Below, one piece after another: positions 46,090 to 59,840 of a stretch of 64,000 bases of DNA. The stretch's first letter is position 1. Every line of letters starts with the position of its first letter. The notes under the pieces were generated by a model, which searched no databases, had not been told where the DNA came from, and saw nothing but the letters and a program-made list of their open reading frames with translations. A program made the translations under genes and the position numbers. The stretch is from Gymnothorax reevesii (taxonomy: Eukaryota; Chordata; Actinopteri; Anguilliformes; Muraenidae): positions 6,224,501 to 6,288,500 of the forward strand of contig CM056574.1 in NCBI GenBank assembly GCA_029721435.1, given 5' to 3'.

Positions 46090-47135
46090 TTGACAAAAAG
46101 GCAACACTGAAGCAAACTTTAAGGTCTGAAATTGGTTGTATCTTTGTAAATTATGTCTGAAAAAAGTTGAAAAAAAAAAAAAAACAGTATCACTGGGGAA
46201 CACTGTTGATAGCTCAAGATATTGAATCCCTAGGTAATAACAGAATATTGTAGCCGAGTCATCTCTGTTATTATCATCTGCTAATCATTATAGGCTACAT
46301 GTTGTTCTTGACTGTTTGAAAAACAAATCGTTAGATTGTCAATCAGGCAGAGACACAGGCTGAGGTTAATTTATAATGAAGAATACAGTATGGGCGTCTC
46401 GGTGGTGCATCCAGTAAAGCACTGATCATATGCCATAATAGAAAGTTATATCACATGCTTGTCCCTGGTTTTAATAAAGTCTATGGTCACAGCTTCTCGC
46501 ATATTCCCCATTGTACCTCTCTTTCTATGGTACCCGATCAAACACGATGGAAAAAGCACAAATAAAAGTTACTGCCTAGCTGACAGCTTGTCTGTGGCAC
46601 ACAGTAAAATTTTACAATGTGAATCGGTGGGATACACTGATGGCACTCTGCGCTGGCACAGACCTCCTTTCCATAAACAAGCGGACGCCTGGATAACGTC
46701 CACATTTGTTCTTAAGTGACAAAGAAATGCATCTGCTCAGTTTTATAACTCGCAGACGGACTCAGACGGGCAGGTCACCGAGACTCTGACCCTCCAAACT
46801 GTTTAAAATTAAAACTTTCATTCGCGCACCGTGAGTTACTTAAGGACAAACCGTTAACAACAAGCACTGAATCTCCACAGGAATGACAAAAGCGAAATCT
46901 GCAATATAATTAGCACCTTTTAAAGTGTTCCCCTGCGTGTTGCGCCTCTGAGAGTGCACGCGTCTTTCATTAGCACCACGAATGGTTTGAAATAACAGGT
47001 GTGTGGAACCAGAGAGAGTCGAATATTTTATTACATGCATACTGGTGATATCTAACTCAGTAACTTGTTGCCTTCAGGTTTAAAGTTTCTGTATGCACTT
47101 TTAACTCATGCAAAAACCTGAAATGATTAAAAGTA
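46090..47135. other. Mostly unique; possible old SINE head near 46388
   Basis: GGGCGTCTCGGTGGTGCATC at about 46390 resembles the head of a tRNA-derived fish SINE, but the rest is too diverged to call. No gene seen. Confidence 0.3.
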
Positions 47136-47139
47136 TCAT

Positions 47140-47295
47140 GTGAATAGTGAAAAGTCAGGAAGCGGAGGACACCCTCACAAATATGGGAGGAACATGCTAA
47201 CTCCTCACAAAAAGGACCCAGGCCAGACCCTAAGCCACGGTATTCTTGCCATGAGGTACCAATTATACCAAGCGCACCACTGTGCTACCAAGAGC
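47140..47295 (-). repeat. Decayed fish SINE-like repeat
   Basis: GGAGGAACATGCTAACTCCT, then CACAAAAAGGACCCAGGCC and CACCACTGTGCTACC match, in reverse, the 'GGTTCGAATCC...GTGTGGAGTTTGCATGTTC' type repeat also present at 53165-53300. Stops and base changes are expected because it is non-coding. Confidence 0.5.
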
Positions 47296-47559
47296 CATGG
47301 CCCCCAGTCATGTAGAGGATTACCACTGGTGCCAAGTAATGTGGCCCCCAGTGGCTCAGTAGTCAGGCATAATGATACGCACGAGGCTGCGGACTTCCAA
47401 GCAACACCCTTAACCCCACACTGCTTCAGAATGTTATTCGATTCCTTATTAGTCTAATCAGCCATTAGCCGCTTTGGATTAAACTCATCAGCTAAGTTTA
47501 TTTGACGGACAGTAGTATAGGGAGGGAAGATGATTTTGCCCGGTGTAGCTCTATTTATT

Positions 47560-47830
47560 CAAAGCAGGTGCAGCGTCACTCAAAGTCTGTCGCACCGCAA
47601 GCCGGTTTTCAGGAGCCGGCAGGATCAAAGGAGTGCGGTTCGGCCCGGGAACTCATGACAACACGCTCGCGGGGTAGAGTAGAGGGAGAGCTGACGTCGA
47701 CAGATCCCTGCGATCCCAGTTTCTCCCATTTCCTCCGCAGCGGGTCATCGGTTCAACGCGTGTCTCTCAAAATATCAAGAGGACGCTTTTTCACTTAAAT
47801 CGCGGAGCTTCGCTCGAGGGCGATGTGTTT
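47560..47830. promoter_or_regulatory. CpG-rich block
   Basis: About 26 CpG in 270 bp, against a CpG-poor background. Candidate CpG island. A 98-codon frame overlaps it, but no exon or promoter motif is recognisable. Confidence 0.35.
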
Positions 47831-50800
47831 TTTATTTTTATTTTTTTACTGCAATTCGCGCAGCTGCCAGGTCCAAACACAAACGTTAGCGGCTCTAATT
47901 ATGGAGTAGATGAAAAGCACAAAAATAATCACGCACCCCAGTAGAGCTTTGTCAAAATAAACACGCGACTAATAACTGGAGGCCACAGCACATTTGAAGT
48001 GAAACTCAAACAGAATACACAAAAAACACCCGGAACCCCTGCGGTTTAAATTTGCCCGTTTTTTTTTTTTTTTTTTTTGTATTTTCGAGCATAAACATGA
48101 GCTATGAGTTCAGAACTAATGTAAATCCCTCCTCACACTTTCCTTTGTACTTCACTGAACTATTACATTTGAGGACCAGCTTTGCCACGAAGGAACATTG
48201 TTTTTGCCCTTTGAAGAATGTGTTTACAGAATGTCTCTTTTCACAAAACTACAGACATCTAAAAAATTATTTAAAAAAAAAGAAGAAATATAATAAATTC
48301 CCAAATCTAAATTCAGTTTTCTAAAACAGTGATTGCGACGTCAACATCATCATATATTTTTGTTTAGAACAACAAGGAATATCTGAACTACAATGCCCAC
48401 CTACACAAACAAACTAAGCACAAAAAATTCTCAACCTGGGAGAAATAGCTCTTCAGTCACGAAATACGCACGGCTATCTGTAAAGAATAAAACTTCTCTC
48501 CCCGTTTCCTCTGTATAAAGGAAATGAGTTGGACAATATATTTCAGAGCATCATGAGGCTTCCTGACTTAAAGCAAATTTGAAGGAAAGCAGACGAGCTG
48601 TTTAATGTTTTTTACGATTTATTTTGAGATAGCAGTACCTTGTAGTTTCTTGTTTTTTTAATGTGATTAATTGTAGTGTTGGGGGTCCTGAACTTCTTCA
48701 CATGGATAATTCTAGCACATCCCTCATGTGTCATTAATTAGTTCCTGCCCGGTTAGAGCAGTCTGCATGTGTTCTTGTGGTTTTGTCTCGTTTAATTAAA
48801 TCACAGTATTGTCTTGTTTTCTCCCTTTCACCCAGGTGTTATCATTTGAATGCCTCTCCCCTTTTGTGAATGTCCTATCTATGTCAGTTCATTGTGGCCT
48901 CAGTATGGTTGCTGGATTGTAGCGCATTACATCCTACTCATCCATCCAATCATTAGTGCCTTCTGGCTTTGAGTGAAGCTCTTCTTCTGTGTGTTTCAGT
49001 ATGTTAATGATTAATAAAGATGTAATTACGCTTAGGAGAGTCATTAATAGGAAAGAACTCCCGAGCATTTATGTCAGTCTCCAGGATTGGGATCATGTTC
49101 CTTGTTAATTCAGTGTTCCTGCTTTTTTCCTCAGGGTCAGTTCATTAGGAACACCTCCCAAGCCTTCTTTGGGCTCCAGGATTGGGACTGTTTTCCTGCT
49201 CATCTCTGGTATCCGTCTATCTTGTAAGATAATGGTAGCACTGCTGTAAAAGGTCAGTCAGTCCTGTTGAGAACAGCATCTTAAATGACTCAGCAGACCC
49301 ATCCTTGCGTGACAGTCCTTTCCGCACAGATCACAGGTAAACTCGGAGGGCGGGATTGGGGCTGGGTGTTGCTGTCTTTGCTGTGTCTCCTTTCCTGCTA
49401 AACCTTTTTATTAAACCGTCGAACCTTCCTGCTACGGTCAGGGGGATTCCCCATCTGGCTTCGGCCCTGGGACGGCCACTGGCCTGGGCACAGATACGCC
49501 CCTATCCTCTCCAGTCATGACCAGCTTAGCTGCCCCGCCCCCCCCCCCCCCCCCCCTCCTCTGCCCTGGTCCACTGCCTTTACCTCATCCACTACCGTAT
49601 TACTGTTAATGAACACTCCCTCCTGGATTGTACCCTGAATCTATGTTTGGTTCCCTGTCTGGATCAAATCAAATACTCAATCAGAATGAATGTCAGTTGG
49701 AGACCAGGCAGAGATCAGTGTTATCTGGAACAACGTTTACTTTAATAATGTTTGAATAACAATTTTCAGTGCACTTCCAGAAAAGGGCTTGATCTTTTCT
49801 GAAGTAACAGTATGAACATTTGCGAGCAGCGAGTTCTAAATAGTTCTTTCACAAGAGATGGATTGATGTTCTATTCTGTCACCACAGCCCCCTGTTCTGA
49901 ACAGTTCATCTTGACGCATGCCTTACCGTTACGAAAGGCGAAATCCACATAAATGCGCTATTAATACCATCTCCATATCATGCAAAAATACTAAATTACT
50001 ATCCAAATAACCTCAAGTGACACACTGTTGCATTTATTTGAAATGCTATAATCATATTTTAAATCCATGTGCATTATGTCATATGTTTGATCATTCCAAA
50101 TATTGCATAATTGTGAATATGACGAGCACTAAACTATTTACTTGACTTCATGACTTTTTCCAGATGATCGAATGTAGTGATAAATAACGGAACAGAGTAC
50201 AATGTGTAAACACCACAATTCAGTAAGCCTCTAATGCCTCATAAATACAACCATAAATTACTCTTCTGTTCTTCCTAAAAACAACAACTGAGTCATGTTC
50301 ACAGAGAAATAAAGATGAAGATCTAAATTATCTCCTGTTGAATTTCAAACAGACTTCACCGGAGGAAAACCAGAAATAATGAGCCACAGGTGCATAATCG
50401 ATCTTGGTTTATTTTCAGTAAGGGGAACAAAAACCCTGGGAATATACCATGGAACAGGGTGGAATGTGTGCAGGTGTTGCTCCAACCACGCGCTTCATCA
50501 CCTGATCGCATTCATGAGTGAATCACCTTCATCGAGGAGGTTGGAATAATTAGCAAACTCAGACGGTGCGGTAAAGAATGGGTCAGAGCTAAACCCTTCA
50601 CTACCAGGGGTCAGCAGAACCTGGGGTTGAGTGGACTGGTCTTAGCGTAGGACTGACCCATCCTGTTCTTGTGGGTTTTCACTCCAGCCCTAACAAAGCT
50701 CACCTTGTTCAACCTCCAGACATCTCATTTAGTTGCTAATTCATTAAATCAGATGTTTAAAATGAAGATTGAAATGAAAACTTACAATGGAGGCTCCCAA
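47831..50800. other. No recognisable gene
   Basis: Unique sequence with poly(T) at 48061-48078 and a poly(C) run at about 49536-49556. Confidence 0.45.
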
Positions 50801-50806
50801 ACCTAT

Positions 50807-50972
50807 CCAGAAGGAGCCGGTGCAGGTTTCATTTCGACCAATCAGTTGCACTACCAGTTGTTCCCGTCAAGGTCTATTGCTAAGCCTCTTGGGCCTGATA
50901 AGTGGAATCAGGTGTGTAATTACATAACTGTACCAACCTGCACCCACACCAGTGTCGGGCTCCCTTTCTCAA
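50807..50972. repeat. Fold-back interspersed repeat
   Basis: GGAGCCGGTGCAGGTTTCAT on the left is answered by ACCTGCACCCACACCAGTG and GGGCTCC on the right, an imperfect long inverted repeat. The centre has GTGGAATCAGGTGTG. This resembles a common fish MITE-like repeat. Confidence 0.55.
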
Positions 50973-51664
50973 TGCGGTTGATGGTCTCTGATTTACAGGC
51001 CAGTAAACTGCTTGGATCAGGGTAAGGTATGCTTGTCTTACAGAAAACCATTATGTGATGACATTGTGTACCTCATTGTCACATATGAGTATCAGCATTA
51101 AGCTTTCAAACAATGCACTGACGTAACATCGATGAAGGTATAATGAGATGTAGATGAGAGCTGATTTTTGCATGGGTCCAGCCATTGTCCACAAGCCACT
51201 TATTAGGGTGGAGTTGTTATTGGGGGCAAGTTGAAAGCCGTGAGCCAAAACATTTTGGCAGTTGCCAAGTAACCACAGTTGTTGTGGAACCATGCAATAT
51301 CCCCTCAGAGGATCATTCTCATTCTGCTGTCCACAGTCCGGCCGCAGATGTCTGAGGGGACTGCGCATTTAAGCGCGGTCTTACCCTTACAAGCGCAAAT
51401 ACACACAGATGCAGTAAGACGGTGGTAACGCCTCTTGCCAGTGAAGTCTCAGAGAGGCAGCTGAGCTGGTCACTCAACAGCGATTGGCTCGGCATTTTCA
51501 GTTGCCTGTTTGGAGAGCCAGTGAAGACTGATCCATGCCCAGTCCCTCAGATATTAGCTCTCTGGTAATATTTAAACACCTGCTGGGAAAAAGCTGGTCA
51601 GCGCCTGTTTTTAGAATAAGTATCCCCGCAAGTCCCGGTGGGGTTTTCAACAGTAGGTCCTTCA

Positions 51665-51760
51665 AGGAACTGAAAAGGGAGTGGTTCCCAAACTCACCCC
51701 TGAGGAACCCCAGGCAGATCCAGGAGTTTTATCCAACATACTTGATACAAGAACTCAAGT
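51665..51760. repeat. Interspersed repeat fragment
   Basis: GTGGTTCCCAAACTCACCCC followed by AGGAACCCCAGGCAGATCC is like a widespread fish repeat that starts 'GGTTCCCAAAC'. Fragmentary. Confidence 0.4.
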
Positions 51761-53160
51761 CTTTGATTACTTGCAACAGGTAGCCAAAGTCGTAAAATTA
51801 ACACAACAACCTGATGGATCTTGAAATCCTCAAGGACATGCTTTTGGGGACCACTACATTTGAAGACTTGACATGTGCTGACTATTTCTAGTCATTTTTA
51901 ACGTTTTTCTTTGTTCAAGAAATTTTTTGTTTCCCAGAAGTGATTGTTTGAGATGTTTTTTTTTCTACAAGTATTTGAGGGATGTTGTGGTTTTATTTTT
52001 TCAGCTTGTATGTCTGTTTGTTTGTGTAGAAATACACAAAGAGTTTGTTTTGTACGTAAGCTGCGAAAAGATCTGTCAGGGTTGGCAGTGTTGTCTCTCA
52101 GGCCAGAATGTTCAGCAAACATTAGCGTCCAACTCCTGGGTCCACATTTGCAGTCGCAGATGGTGCCACCTGCTCCCTGACCACAGTTCTGCCTTCAAAG
52201 TTTGAAAAAATTGTATATTTTATACTTTTGTGCAAATGGGGAGATAAGATTTAATACATACTCAGGAAGCTTGCCAGAATTATTAAATGGTTACAGAATT
52301 GGCAAAGTGAATAGAGCCTCATTTCAGCTAATAAATCTGACTGGGAACAATGGTCATGATGTCAACACAGATAATGAGTCTAGAATTATCATCTTAATTA
52401 GTATAAATATTTTATTATACATTTTATTTATAGCTTTTAATGCTTCGGTTTCACGTGAGTCCAGTACCAATATATAATATATATTTCATGCAAATGTTAT
52501 TTAGGTCTTAAAGTGCTTCAAAACTCCTCATACCGCATTATTTCTCTTAAAAACATGTTTTGGACTGTGGATGTAAGGATTTTATAAAAAGGCATTCATA
52601 ATTAATACTGTTGTTGTTCTGAGTAAATTGAGGGTATTATACTCACAGTTTGAAAGAGCCCTTTAGGGGGAAATTCTGTTGCCTGGAAACATCAAAGTAA
52701 TGACAAGCATCTTTCTACATGATTAAGTAACTTAGGCATAAACACAATATTTGTGCCGATAATGTAATTATTAAAAAATGTTTTGTTTTTTTTTTCCTTC
52801 TAAGAACAGGCCCATTGAGGATTACAGCAATAAATGAGTTTGTGGATAGTACTTTAAATGTGACACAGGTTTTAAGGATTTTTTTAAATGTAGTAATTTC
52901 ATGTATCATGAGCAGTTGCTTGCTGCTTTACCAAAGTTGTCACCCAGAAGCAGCTTTGAGATTTTTATCAGCTGTGATTGTTTCACTTTGAAAGAGCTGA
53001 ATACCATAACATTTCATTCTGGGATGCAGAGATGAAGACACTGTGTTGTGATCAGCGAGAGTCCAAATATAATGATGTTTTATTATTGTGGGCGTAAAAC
53101 TGATCCCGATCATGACTTTGCTCATAGTGGAGTTCGTTATGAGAACAGTTAAAAATATAG
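51761..53160. other. No recognisable gene
   Basis: AT-rich unique sequence. Confidence 0.45.
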
Positions 53161-53164
53161 CAGG

Positions 53165-53300
53165 TGGGGGTATGGAAATTATCCACACAGAGAGAAGGTT
53201 GTGGGTTTGAATCCGGCCTGAGTCCTTCCTTTGTGGTGTTTGCACACCCTCCCTGAGTTTGAGTTGGTTTGGTTTGGTTGCTCTGAGTGGGTTACTTAAT
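53165..53300 (+). repeat. tRNA-derived fish SINE relic
   Basis: GGGTTTGAATCC at about 53203 is a near-perfect B box. It is followed by CTTTGTGGTGTTTGCACACC and CTCCCTGAGTTTGAGTTGG, like the conserved body of a common fish SINE. The A box is not clear. Confidence 0.55.
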
Positions 53301-53639
53301 GGAGAGATGGATGTACAGAAACAGTCATTTTCATTCTGAACCGAGCAGACAGGGCTGTCATGCACAAGATAATTAAAGACGATCATCCATCAGCTGAACT
53401 TGAGCGATACTGCAAATTTATCAACTGACTCCTTCAGATCCATTTAAGTCCATTTGAATTTTCAAAATCTGGACATTAAGACCCTTTGGACAGTTCAGCA
53501 AAGGCTTTTAAAGTTTGATGGGAAAGGAATTAAATTAAATTATATTTTTTGGCATGGCGCGCATGACCACACATTGCAAAGCATGAACAAGTACAATGAA
53601 CACAGAAAATAGTTATTCACTGGACCAAGTTACAATTCT

Positions 53640-53806
53640 AAATGCAGCGATGTTTTAAAGCTGCATATGTGGTGATGCCACAAGATATTTTAAAAGTGAA
53701 CATGCAGTGATGTCACAGGAGATAATTGGGATGTTTTAAAGCTGCACCTGCAGTGATGTCACAGGAGATGACGGGAAGATTTTAAATCTGTAAATGCAGT
53801 GATGTT
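53640..53806. repeat. Degenerate ~56 bp tandem repeat, 3 units
   Basis: Units share TTTTAAAGCTGCA-like and CAGTGATGTCACAGGAGAT strings, with drift between copies. Confidence 0.65.
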
Positions 53807-53938
53807 GCAGTAAGACAGTGGAATGAGATCTTTCACTCCAGTGGTTAACTGCAGTAAGACAGTGGAATGAGATCTTTCACTCCAGTGGTTAACTGCAGTA
53901 AGACAGTGGAATAAGATCTTTCACTCCAGTGGTTAACT
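53807..53938. repeat. 44 bp tandem repeat, 3 copies
   Basis: Exact 44 bp spacing (starts 53807, 53851, 53895). Unit starts GCAGTAAGACAGTGGAATGA; only one base differs in the third copy. It begins where the older 56 bp array ends and shares its GCAG edge. Confidence 0.95.
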
Positions 53939-56690
53939 ATCTTAACCAGGTTGGCCCCTGTGTGCAGTGCATGGAGCAGTGGGCGTCAGTCTAACGCATC
54001 AGCTTTTCCGTCGGCTGAGTGGCATTCAGCCCAGCTGAATGGATATGAAAGCTAAGGTGCCTTTTGATATGTAAATTACCTATGCTAATGTAGCCACAGC
54101 TATTTTCCTTAGAGCAATGTCTGTGAATAAGCCACAAGCTGCCTCATTCAAGCAAGAGCACTCAAACAGATTTGATGAGCTGTAATTTACACAAGTAGGG
54201 GAATCTTACCGCGTCATTTTTCTGGCGGTGTTTGTTGGAGCTGGGGCTTGGGAGTCTGTAAATATTTACCCCAGATGTGAATCCCTCTTTCTGCATGCAG
54301 AAAATCACATGTAAGCAGGTGTGTCCAAAGGAAACCGGAGTTTGATGCGAGTGTAACACACGTATACAAACTTAATCCACTGTTGCAGTCATTAGCATGA
54401 TGACATACACCCCCCCTTCGCCAGTGACCCCCCCCCCCCCCCCCCTCCAGTTTGCATGTTCCACCCGTGTTTACACTGTAATGCATTATGTACATTTACC
54501 GAACGCACTCAACTGTGCGCTCCAAAAAAGGTTTGCGCACATTCCTGCATGGTAACCATGGTTACTCTTCTACAATTCGAAAACATGTAGCAAGTTAGGT
54601 TTCCAGATTAAAATTAGTCTCCTTGGCTAACTCATTAACAGCAGGGTTCAGCATTGACACAGCCAGAAGACACTAATAACTTAACTTTTGCCTATATAAG
54701 AAGCAAAGTGTGGGTATAATCCATGTATACTATCTAGTACGGGGACCACAGTTCGGAGTGCTGAGTGCATATCAGCTCCAGTGGAGAGAACGCTGCAGCA
54801 GCGATGCCAGCTTAAATCCGGCCTTCGCTGACCTACATCTACCAAAAGGCCAGTGACTCCACACAGTGGAAATATAACCCATATTTCATGTATTTATCGC
54901 AGCGCCCGAGAACGAAGAACGCAGAGACCCAGACTCCGGCCTATAAAGTAGACTGAGTTCCCAAACGCTGCACTGCAGTGGCCCACTGTTTCAAACCAAT
55001 GAGGATCGGTCAAATACAGAGGAAAAATGACCCCTCTGGGCCTATTAAAGTGTGTTGTCTTCTCCTGAAAGATCATCTCCTCTCACCTCTGAAGAGAGAT
55101 AACAAGACGACCTGCAGTAGTTGCTGTAGCTTCCAGAAGAATGTGGACAGTGACACAATAGAAAAGGGCTGTAAAATTCCTATGTAGTTGACTCAGGATG
55201 TAAATGCCCTCAAATTAGAGCGGACAGTCCGCAGTTAATTCTACACCTAAGTATGCAAAGAACTCAAGTAGGAAATATAGCCATTTAAAATTGTGTTCCT
55301 GTGCAAATACTTCAGTATTTCACTGGATGCCCTGTTTGTGGTAAAACAACCTCACGCGGCGCCAGAGGATTTATTTGGTTTTCAAATAATTCTGAGCGGG
55401 GCAGCCAACTCACGACCCTTTCGCTGGCATTGGCGGAGGTGGGGTGGGGGGGGGCTAAGAAAGATTAGCATCCAAGCTTTAATGATGCTTCTGAGACCAG
55501 GATCAGGGTTTAACGAGTCCTGGAGTCGACCAGCTGAGGGGGCGTCTGGTGCTCGAATATCCTGTCAAAACAACAGCCGAGTGGGCCCTTACGCAACCAA
55601 TGGGAACGTCTTAAGACAGGCTGGTCCTGGCAGGATGCAGCTCTGATAGCTCACTGACTGGTTTAGAGCACCTTCACAGAACACTTTAAGGCCACAAATG
55701 CAGGCCTGGAATGTTCTTAGCCAAATGTTCCAGGGGTGAGGGAACAAGCGCTACCGGCAACCGATAGAAGTAGAGTTCTAAAGCACTTAGATTCAGAAAA
55801 GAACATTCTTAACCCCATGTAGAAGCTACAGCTGCTAATATAGATGCTGTATTCAAACCTGCAGAACTTCTAGCTTAATTAAAACTCTAGTGGAGATCCC
55901 TTTCCAGTGAACCCAAATATGGTGTCCTGAGTTTGAATAATTCCCTCAACATAAGTGTGATTTAGCTTCTGTGAAACGCTGCAACCCGCAGGTACAGAGT
56001 ATGTATGTGACACTGAACTACAGTATGAGAAAAATGCTTTTTCTGACCATGAACCCATTTAAGGAAAAAACTGAAGTGAAAATTTAGAGTTTAAGGGTTG
56101 ATAAATGATTCAAAATTACAGCTGAGGTGAGGTTTCCAGAAACTGACTTTCACATGAGAGAGAGGTCACACAGAGCTTGTCAGCTCCTGTGATGTCATAG
56201 GTCATGTGGTACAACTGCACGCGTGCAGATCTGAATACAGCGACACTGCAATGCACATGTGCCACACCACTGCTGATCCTCAAACAGGACCTGGGTGTTG
56301 TGCAAAACATGCACCCTCTGACAAAGAAAGAAAGAGATTTTCATCTTAAACGGTCCACTCTTAACTTTGGTCAGAACCATTTTTTCAGGCCATGTGGTCT
56401 GAGTATATGGTTTTTTCGTGGCTATTTTGCTTAATTGATAAAACTCTAGAATTTCAATAATGTTGTTTATTTTTTACCACACTAATCATTTATAGAGAAC
56501 TGTATTCTGAAGCCTTTTACACACCAAGGACAAATGAAAAACAAAAATGTGATAATTAAAAAAATTCAAACCCAAATATTTCTATTAGCTTCTCCAGTCA
56601 AAATCTGAAAGCTTTGTATCTTGCCGTAAAGGAATATTCCCCATTTTCGTAGTGTTTTTTCGTTTCGTCCTTGATGTGAAAAGACCTTCA
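53939..56690. other. No recognisable gene
   Basis: Unique sequence with a poly(C) run at about 54427-54446 and a G-rich run at about 55437-55453. Confidence 0.45.
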
Positions 56691-56895
56691 TCCTTTGAGC
56701 GCTGAATACATTTTCAAGGAATTAAAAATGCAGTTATGCTGAGTTGTTGAAAACCTATCATGTGGCAACTTGTTTAAAAGAGCTCCCCTACCCCTAACCC
56801 TCCCCCGCGGGAGCTCTTTTAAACAAGTTGTCACATGATAGGTTTTCAACAGGGTTTGATTTTGATATCTTGCATCACGGCGCTGAAAGGGTTAA
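56691..56895. mobile_element. piggyBac-like MITE, copy 3 (fold-back)
   Basis: Termini CCTTTGAGCGCTGAAT and GCGCTGAAAGGG with TTAA at the right edge (56892-56895). The left TTAA is mutated. The interior 56746-56850 is a near-perfect palindrome with ~42 bp arms, GTTGAAAACCTATCATGTGG on the left mirrored by CACATGATAGGTTTTCAAC on the right. Same family as 9417-9660. Confidence 0.7.
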
Positions 56896-57495
56896 AAGTT
56901 ATGGGCTTTATTTACAGGTCGGACACTGATGCCCGCCCCCAGTGCAGAACAGTGAAATGGTAAATGGACTGAATTTTTAGCACTTTTTTTCTCAGCAATC
57001 CTGGCCACACAGAGCACTTTTTAATGAATGCCAGTCATTAACCATTCATGCACACATGCTAAATCAGATCAAAGGTTGAAAGGCAACCGCATACATCTCT
57101 AACCAGCTCATTAGGAACAATTAGCCATTAGGGCCAATAATCAGGGGGCGTCTCTCGTCAGGCCACTGCAGCTCGGTCTCACACGGACGGAGACCAGAGG
57201 ATCGTAGAGGAAGCTCCGCCTCCTGAACAACTGTCACTCCTGCAGAAAACTTGACCTAAATTGCTTCAGTAACAATATAAGATTTAATAAAATGGATGCC
57301 ATGTAAAAAATGTAGATGTCGTCTCACTTACACTATATAAGAACATCTGTGAAATGTCACTGATAAGCAGGAACGAAATAACGAGACACTGTTCAACAAC
57401 CGTGCTAATGATGCCACGTGGGGATTTACACTGTGATGTCACTTTAACAGTAATTGACATTTGGAGAGTTTTTTTTCCCCCAAAACGCCATATAT

Positions 57496-57720
57496 CCATT
57501 TTACATTAAGTAGATCAGCTTTTTCTATGTTGTTGCCTGTTGCATTTTATAGAAAAACACAACTTTGACCATGAAAAAATACACCTTATACTATTAATTT
57601 CTAAAAATGCATTTTTGCACCTTTCTAAGAAGCACAGGGCTATGGCTTTATGGTATTCTCTCAATTTTTGTGATTTTGGCACTTACTGCGTTTTGGAAAC
57701 AAAATCTTCATTTGTGAACT
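57496..57720. repeat. Interspersed repeat 'X', copy 2
   Basis: Same orientation as 10903-11125 and about 80% similar by eye. This copy has no HINE next to it, so it helps to define the unit's right end near CTTCATTTGT. Confidence 0.7.
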
Positions 57721-57724
57721 TTGT

Positions 57725-59685
57725 GTCAAATGAAAAAAATTTGATTTCAAGTGTGCATGTTTTTGTTGTGTGGGTAGAACAACAATCTTTTGGAAAAGAA
57801 GTGAACTTTTTGGCCAATAAAGTGATTATAAACAGTATTCTTTGGAGGGAGTTCCTGATAACGTAGGTTAATGAACAGGGACACTCCCAATGCGCCTTCC
57901 TATTTGTCCTCACGGGGGGGCTTAGGAGCCACACGAACTCCGACGAGAACACACGAGTCCCACCCTGAGTCTCGCCCTCCAGGGGGGCGCACAGCGTCCG
58001 CACACTCTCAGACCAAATCCAACATCACACTCACACTGATCTCCTATCCATCCTTCGACTGAATTCTCTCCTCCACTTTGGGAGCGGCCCAGAGTCCATT
58101 AACAGAGTAATAAGTTGCAGTATTCTAAGGCATCAATAGTCATGAAATCGCCAGTAGATCAGGAAACGTTGCAATATGATTTCAGATTAGGTTTCTGTCT
58201 TTGAATTAGCAGAAGCACATTTCTCTGCATTACTGACTCGGACATTTTTTACCCAGCAGAAGATCACAGGCGCAGCAACAATTTTGTTTGCTGGGGATTG
58301 TCAGCCATGAAATGGCCCTAAGTGGTAAAGTGATAAAAGGCTGTTTAATGTCGATGTGCATTTCATCTTGGGAACAGAGCCTCTCCTTGGTTTTGCCAAT
58401 TTTTCTTATGTTTGCAAATATTCCTCCAAATGCAGTTCTAAAGAAGGAATCACATGGTCGAAATGTCAACATACTGAAACCTCAAAAAGCTTTTTTTTTC
58501 TCCATAACGGGCAGAAACTGCCCTTTTTCTGCTCTAAAGAGGAATCTTTAATATAAAAGGAATTTAGAGCAAACCCCAGGATTACACCGGGCAGATTATT
58601 GAGGAAAGGAAGATGGTGGAGGTTTTAGTTCCAGGTGGGTTTGATCCCAAAGACAAACACTCCCGAAGGGGAGAGCGTTCTGGCCCGACCTCTGCTTCAG
58701 AACCTCTTCAGTCAGGAAAATTACCATCCCAAAAAAATCAGATAGCAATTTTCTCATGCCGCAAAGATCCATATGCGCTAAAAAAAAAAAAAAACACTTG
58801 TAAAGTAAAACTGCTTTTTGAGCTAAATAAAGTTTAACAATGATTAAGCAGCTTTTTTTTGCTGAAAATTCCAATTTAGTGTTGAGATTTCAGGACAAAG
58901 TTTTCAAGTAAAATAAATGGTCCTAAATCCTTTTTTGCTTCAATGTTTGTTCTTTTTTTTTTGGCTGCTAAAGCTAGAAGCTTAGCAGTTTATAACCTTA
59001 GTTGGACGTGCTGGCGAATGGAGAACAGGCTGAGTTTTTAAGTCGATGTTTTTCTGCGCTATCTTTAGTTCCCCGGTAAACTGTAGTTCTGTGGAGGGCC
59101 ACAGGGGCGGGGTAAATTTGAGAGGTCGCCGAGGACGACAATGCCCTTTACAGAGGAGGCGCCGCGGCGCTGCTAACGCCACATACTAACACCACTGTTC
59201 AAATGTTAATCCAAACCCCGCGCTGCCCCGCTTACTGGGGTTGTAAATTACTCTGCGGTGTCCAGGCTCCTGTGAGCGTCTCTTTTTTTCTCTCGGATAA
59301 TGAGACTCAAGGAGCCACAGCTTTGCTGCAATGAGAGAAAAATAACAGCCTTTTTTGCTCATAATGGCGGGTAATTTGGGGAGGCTGGTTTAGAGTCGGG
59401 TCACTAGGCTGGCAGCCTCTCCATCCGCGTGTTTAATGCCATCTCTGTCAGTGACCCTGTCAGCGACCTCTCCCTGAGAGTAATGAGAAAAATATCTAAC
59501 CAGGGTCACAGTTTTGATCTGGTTATGCTTAGAATTATAAAGGATTTAAGTAAACTGAACATTTCAGAAAATGGGATCTGACCAGAATCAGGTGACCGGA
59601 GAATAAAAGGAAAACTGTGCTTATGTGAATATGGTGTTTATGGAGTTTACTTGTTGTATGTTCACGAGCGCGAGTGGGTTTGTGC
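57725..59685. other. No recognisable gene
   Basis: Unique sequence with A- and T-runs. Confidence 0.45.
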
Positions 59686-59689
59686 ATAT

Positions 59690-59774
59690 GTGTGTGTTGT
59701 GTGTGTGTGTGTGTGCACATATAGTGTTTACATTTGTGTATGTGTGAGAGAGTGTGCTTCTGTGTGTGGCTTGC

Positions 59775-59811
<37 letters not shown>

Positions 59812-59840
59812 ATGATGTCCCTGAGTGTGTGTGTGTTTGA
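59690..59840. repeat. (GT)n microsatellites
   Basis: GT runs at about 59690-59715 and 59776-59811 with looser GT-rich sequence around. Confidence 0.9.

Noticed and set aside
53165..53300. A functional tRNA gene
   Set aside because: Only a B-box-like string is present; there is no cloverleaf, and the downstream body is SINE-like.
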